DNA of 64,000 nt from NCBI GenBank assembly GCA_007115705.1, contig QXEO01001023.1:1933701-1997700 (forward strand), written 5' to 3'. The notes beneath the pieces were generated by a model. The model worked only from the letters and a program-made list of their open reading frames with translations, did no database searches and had not been told where the DNA came from. Position numbers and translations under genes: made by a program. This DNA comes from Dactylis glomerata (Eukaryota; Streptophyta; Magnoliopsida; Poales; Poaceae). Within the stretch, counting starts at the first letter, position 1. Each line of letters starts with the position of its first letter. Below, one piece after another: positions 60,482 to 64,000 of the stretch.

Positions 60482-60899
60482 GATCTTCTTTATGTAATCG
60501 CCTTCTCGAGTTGCCTTGTTGTCATGCTATATTGTAATAAACAATAGTACTTGGTTTTGATGCTTTTAACAAGCCGTAGGAACAACTCGTTGTTCTGACG
60601 TATGCTTTATATATTGTCGGGTTCTTTTGAACCAATTATATTGCTTGAAGAATATCGGGTTGTTGCACAACCTCGTAGTATAGAAGATCTCCATATTTTG
60701 ATAAACTTTCTTTCGTACGACCCGAGGATTGAAGCCCCCGAGTGGAGAAGTAAAAATATTTGTACAATTTGTCGAGTTCAACCCAAGGAACCCGACCTAT
60801 GGCCTCATGTTCTAGGTTCAGAGGGTTAACTCGAGTTTACTGATGCCATTAGATTTCTTCTTGTGTGTAGAAATGTCGTAGTTGCTCCGTATTCCACGG

Positions 60900-63577
60900 G
60901 TTGCTCTCATCTTTTCCTATATTTTTGTCTTGTAGTCGATAAGCTCCTCCTGGTATTACTTCTGTGACGATGTAAGGTCCCACCCAAGGGGACTCTAACT
61001 TGCCGTGGCTGTCCTGCCTGAGTCGTAAGACTAAATCTCACACCACGAATGATCGCGGATGAACTCGACTACTATGGTAGTTCCACAGGCTCTGTTGATA
61101 TTGCGTGGCTCTTTCCAATGCTTTATCTCTTGCTTCATCTAGTGCATCGACGTCGTCTTGTAATGCTTCTACTGAGGTTGCTTCGTCGTATGCCATCACT
61201 CTTGGAGCTTCGTGTATAACTTCGACTGGAAGCACGGCTTCTGCGCCGTGGACCAAGAAGAAAGGAGTTTCTTGAGTAGCCGCATTAGGCGTGGTTCTTA
61301 GACTCCAAAGAACGGAGGGCAGTTCATCTACCCAAGCGCTCTTGGCTTTCTCGAGAGGTCCTAAAAGCCTCTTTTTTATCCCGTTGCAAATTAAGCCATT
61401 GGCTTTTTTGACTTGCCCGTTCGTCTTTGGGTGTGCTACGGATGCGAACTTGAGCTTGATTCCCAAACCTTCGCAATAACTCTTGAATTCCTTTGAAGTG
61501 AAGTTTGTCCCGTTGTCTGTGATGATGTTGTATGGTACACTGAAGCAAAACACTATTGACTTAATAAAATTGATTGCTGCTATCGAGTCTTGAGTTGTTA
61601 CCGGGGCCGCTTCCACCCACTTGGTAAATTTGTCGACTGCCACTAGCATGTAGACATGCCCTCCTGGCCAGGATTTATGTAACTTTCCTACCATATCAAG
61701 GCCCCATTGTGCAAAGGGCCAGGACAATGGTATTGGCTGTAACTCTGCTGCTGGCGCGTGTGGTCGAGACGCGAATCTTTGACATGCTTCACACTTCCGA
61801 ACTATATCTTTTGCGTCTTCAATGGCTGTCAGCCAATAGAATCCTGCTCGAAACGCTTTTGCCGCTATTGCCCTGCTGCTAGCATGATGGCCACATACTC
61901 CGGCATGTATATCTTTTAATATTACTTGCCCTTCTTGAGGTGTTACGGAACGCTGCAAAATGCCAGTTATGCTCTTCTTGTATAATTTCCCCTGCAACAC
62001 GACAAATCCTTTCGATCGTCGTGTTATTCTCTTGGCTTCTACTGCATCTTCTGGTAACTGCTTATTTATCATGTATGCGAGATATAGCTGCATCCATGTT
62101 TCTTCTATCATCATGACTTCTTCTGGTCCTAGTGCACTCTCGTCACTTTTCGCACCAGCCCCCGAGCCTGCTGCAGTAGTCAAACTTTTGACGCTTTTTA
62201 TCGATCTTTCCACTATTTCTTCCCAGAAGACTCCAGATGGCACGGGCAGGCACTGTGACCCGATATTTGCTAAATTGTCAGCTTCTTCGTTGTTGTTTCT
62301 GCTGATGTGCGAGACTTCGCATCCATCGAATGTTCCTTCGAGATAGTGATATAAGTTCTTGTAAGCCATCATGTTATCATTGATTGTGTCGCACCTGTTC
62401 ATGACCTGTTGGACGACAAGGTTTGAATCTCCGAATATTTTTAGACGGGTTGCTCCACACGCCTTGGCCATCTTCATTCTATGTAGTAAAGCCTCGTATT
62501 CTGCTATTAGAGGCCTACGAAAAACTCATCCTTAAAACGTACTTCAATTTGTCGCCATGTGGCGATATCAAGACTACTCCTGCTCCTGCACCTTGGACTC
62601 TCTTAGAACCATCGAAGTACATTGTCCAGACACTCGATAAATCTGGCGGTCCTGTGCTCTGCAACTCCAACCACTCTGCTGTGAAATCTGGCAAGATTTG
62701 CGACTTGATAGCCTTTCTTTTTTCAGACGTGATGTCCATGGGAGATAACTCGATTCCCCACAAAGAGACACGTCCTGTTGCCGAAGGATTATTCAATATG
62801 TTTGATAGTGGTGCTTCATTGACCATTATGATTGGGTGTACCACAAAGTACTGTCGCAATTTTCATGCTGTTGTAAAGACGCTATATGCAAGCATTTGAT
62901 AGTGCGGGTACCTCTGTTTTGTCGGAGAAAGTACTTCACTGATGAAATACACTGGCCTCTGGACGCCATGGGCTTTTCCTTCTTCGCTTCTTTCGACTAC
63001 TAATACTGTACTCACCACCTGATGGGCCGCAGCGATGTAGAGTAGTAGTGGCTCTTTTTCTTTTGGTGCGCCCAACACTGGTGTCGTGGAAAGCACTTTT
63101 TTCAGTTGCGCAAAAGCTGCATCGGCTTCTGCTGTCCATTCAAATTTATCATCTGACTTCTTCATAAGTGCATAGAAAGGGAGTGCCTTCCCTCCCAATC
63201 AAGCAACAAAATGACTTAGTGCCGCAATATGTCCTGCGAGTTTCTGTACGTCGTGTAGTTTCGTGGGTTTCCCCATTGTTAGAATTGCTTGGACCTTCTC
63301 TAGGTTCGCCTCTATTCCTCGTGCTGACACCAGGAACCCTGAAAGTTGTCCTGCCGATACGCCGAAGGAACACTTTGTCGGGTTAAGCTTAAGCTTGTAC
63401 CTGCTCAGGTTGTCGAAGGTTTCTGACAAGTCGCTGATTAGGGATTCCTCTTCTCTTGTGGTAATGACTACATCGTCAATGTAGACTTGGATGTTGCATC
63501 CTATTTGGCTCCCGAGGCAGTTTTGCATCATCCGTTGATAAGTTGCTCCTGCATTTTTTAAGCCGAAAGGCATTACT
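60900..63577 (-). pseudogene. Gypsy pol relic (RT, RNase H, integrase)
   Basis: Read right to left: reverse transcriptase with M-P-F-G-L-K-N-A-G-A-T-Y and Y-I-D-D-V-V (63573-63199), the RT/RNase H connection (63198-62863), RNase H with Y-F-D-G-S-K (about 62620) continuing into the frame from 62477, then integrase with an H-H-C-C finger (H...H...C-x2-C, about 61900-61790) and the catalytic core (G-L-D-M-V-G and T-D-N-G-T-N-F), and the chromo-like tail to about 60937. Defects: TGA near 63200, TAG plus frameshift near 62510, TGA near 61037, and the catalytic Glu of the integrase replaced by Lys (about 61420). The 5' half of pol and gag are cut off by the LTR at 63578. Confidence 0.9.
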
Positions 63578-64000
63578 TGATAGTGCTGCGTTTGATGGCG
63601 TGTGGTTAACGTGGGAGCAGACGGTCCTTGTGCGTGGTGAATAACCAGCCCGTTGGGAACCCCAAGAGGAAGGTATGATGAGTATAGCAGCTAGTTTTCC
63701 CTCAGTTAAGAAACCAAGGTATGTCGATCTTGGAGAGGAGAGACCAACGACTGAAGGTGATGCGGAACCTGCACACACACAACCAAGTACTTTGTTCCCA
63801 ACTTGCGATGAGGTTGTCAATCTCACCGGTTTGCTTGAAACAAAGGTTATGAGCGTATCGAGTGGAAAACAATATAGTATGCGAGTAAAGTAAACAGTGC
63901 AGGTAAAGTAAACAGGTGATAGCAATATGATGGAAATAGGACCGGGGTCCACAGTTTACTAGTGGTGTCTCTCCATAAAATAAATAACACATGCTGGGTA
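63578..64000 (-). repeat. LTR of another Gypsy element inserted in pol
   Basis: Starts TGATAGTGCTGCG within the RT motif and runs off the window. From about 63640 it follows the LTRs at 1156 and 7288 (GTTGGGAACCCCAAGAG, TGAGGTTGTCAATCTCACCG, GGACCGGGGTCCACAG), with indels, so it is a related family member. Confidence 0.75.

Noticed and set aside
1..64000. CRISPR arrays, operons, tRNA and rRNA genes
   Set aside because: Exon-intron genes, MITEs and LTR elements show plant nuclear DNA. No spaced direct-repeat array or RNA gene was recognised on reading.

Overview
This window is nuclear DNA from a grass, almost certainly a Triticeae species (wheat, barley or relatives). The evidence is GC-rich grass-type exons, Serpin-Z paralogues, Stowaway and Tourist MITEs, and deep nests of Gypsy and Copia LTR retrotransposons with intact target-site duplications (TSDs). 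No bacterial features, CRISPR arrays, rRNA or tRNA genes were seen.

Layout. 1-15.9 kb is a nest of retroelements: a PIF/Harbinger transposase relic is cut by an LTR fragment, which is cut by a Gypsy element; that element's gag is cut by a second, non-autonomous Gypsy element (TSD AACAA), whose own LTR is cut by a 3.9-kb TG...CA element (TSD CCCAC). 16-21.6 kb holds a MITE-decorated promoter and a two-exon UDP-glycosyltransferase gene with a 3.0-kb intron. 22.2-30.4 kb holds decayed L1-type LINE pieces around a seven-exon gene for a DUF177/YceD-like plastid protein. 31.3-34.6 kb is a six-exon Yellow Stripe-Like metal-chelate transporter on the minus strand, head to head with a serpin gene.

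That serpin (start 35104) is split by a 16,444-bp Copia array: four 531-bp LTRs alternate with three internal regions of about 4.77 kb, and a single 5-bp TSD (CTACG) brackets the whole array. Serpin coding resumes in frame at 52377, is split again by a 582-bp TIR element (TSD AAG) and ends at 53397. A second, uninterrupted serpin paralogue with one intron lies at 55205-56607.

58.1-63.6 kb is a decayed Gypsy element on the minus strand. Between its pol and 3' LTR, on the opposite strand, it carries an open frame with its own TATA-like box that encodes two AT-hooks and a B3-type DNA-binding domain. It is cut at 63578 by another LTR of the family seen at 1.2 and 7.3 kb.

The apparently functional host genes are the UGT (small-molecule glucosylation), the YceD-like protein (plastid ribosome biogenesis), the YSL transporter (metal-nicotianamine transport) and the 55-kb serpin. 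They look like independent neighbours rather than one pathway. The best candidates for something undescribed are the tandem Copia multimer inside the serpin and the antisense AT-hook/B3 frame inside the Gypsy element.
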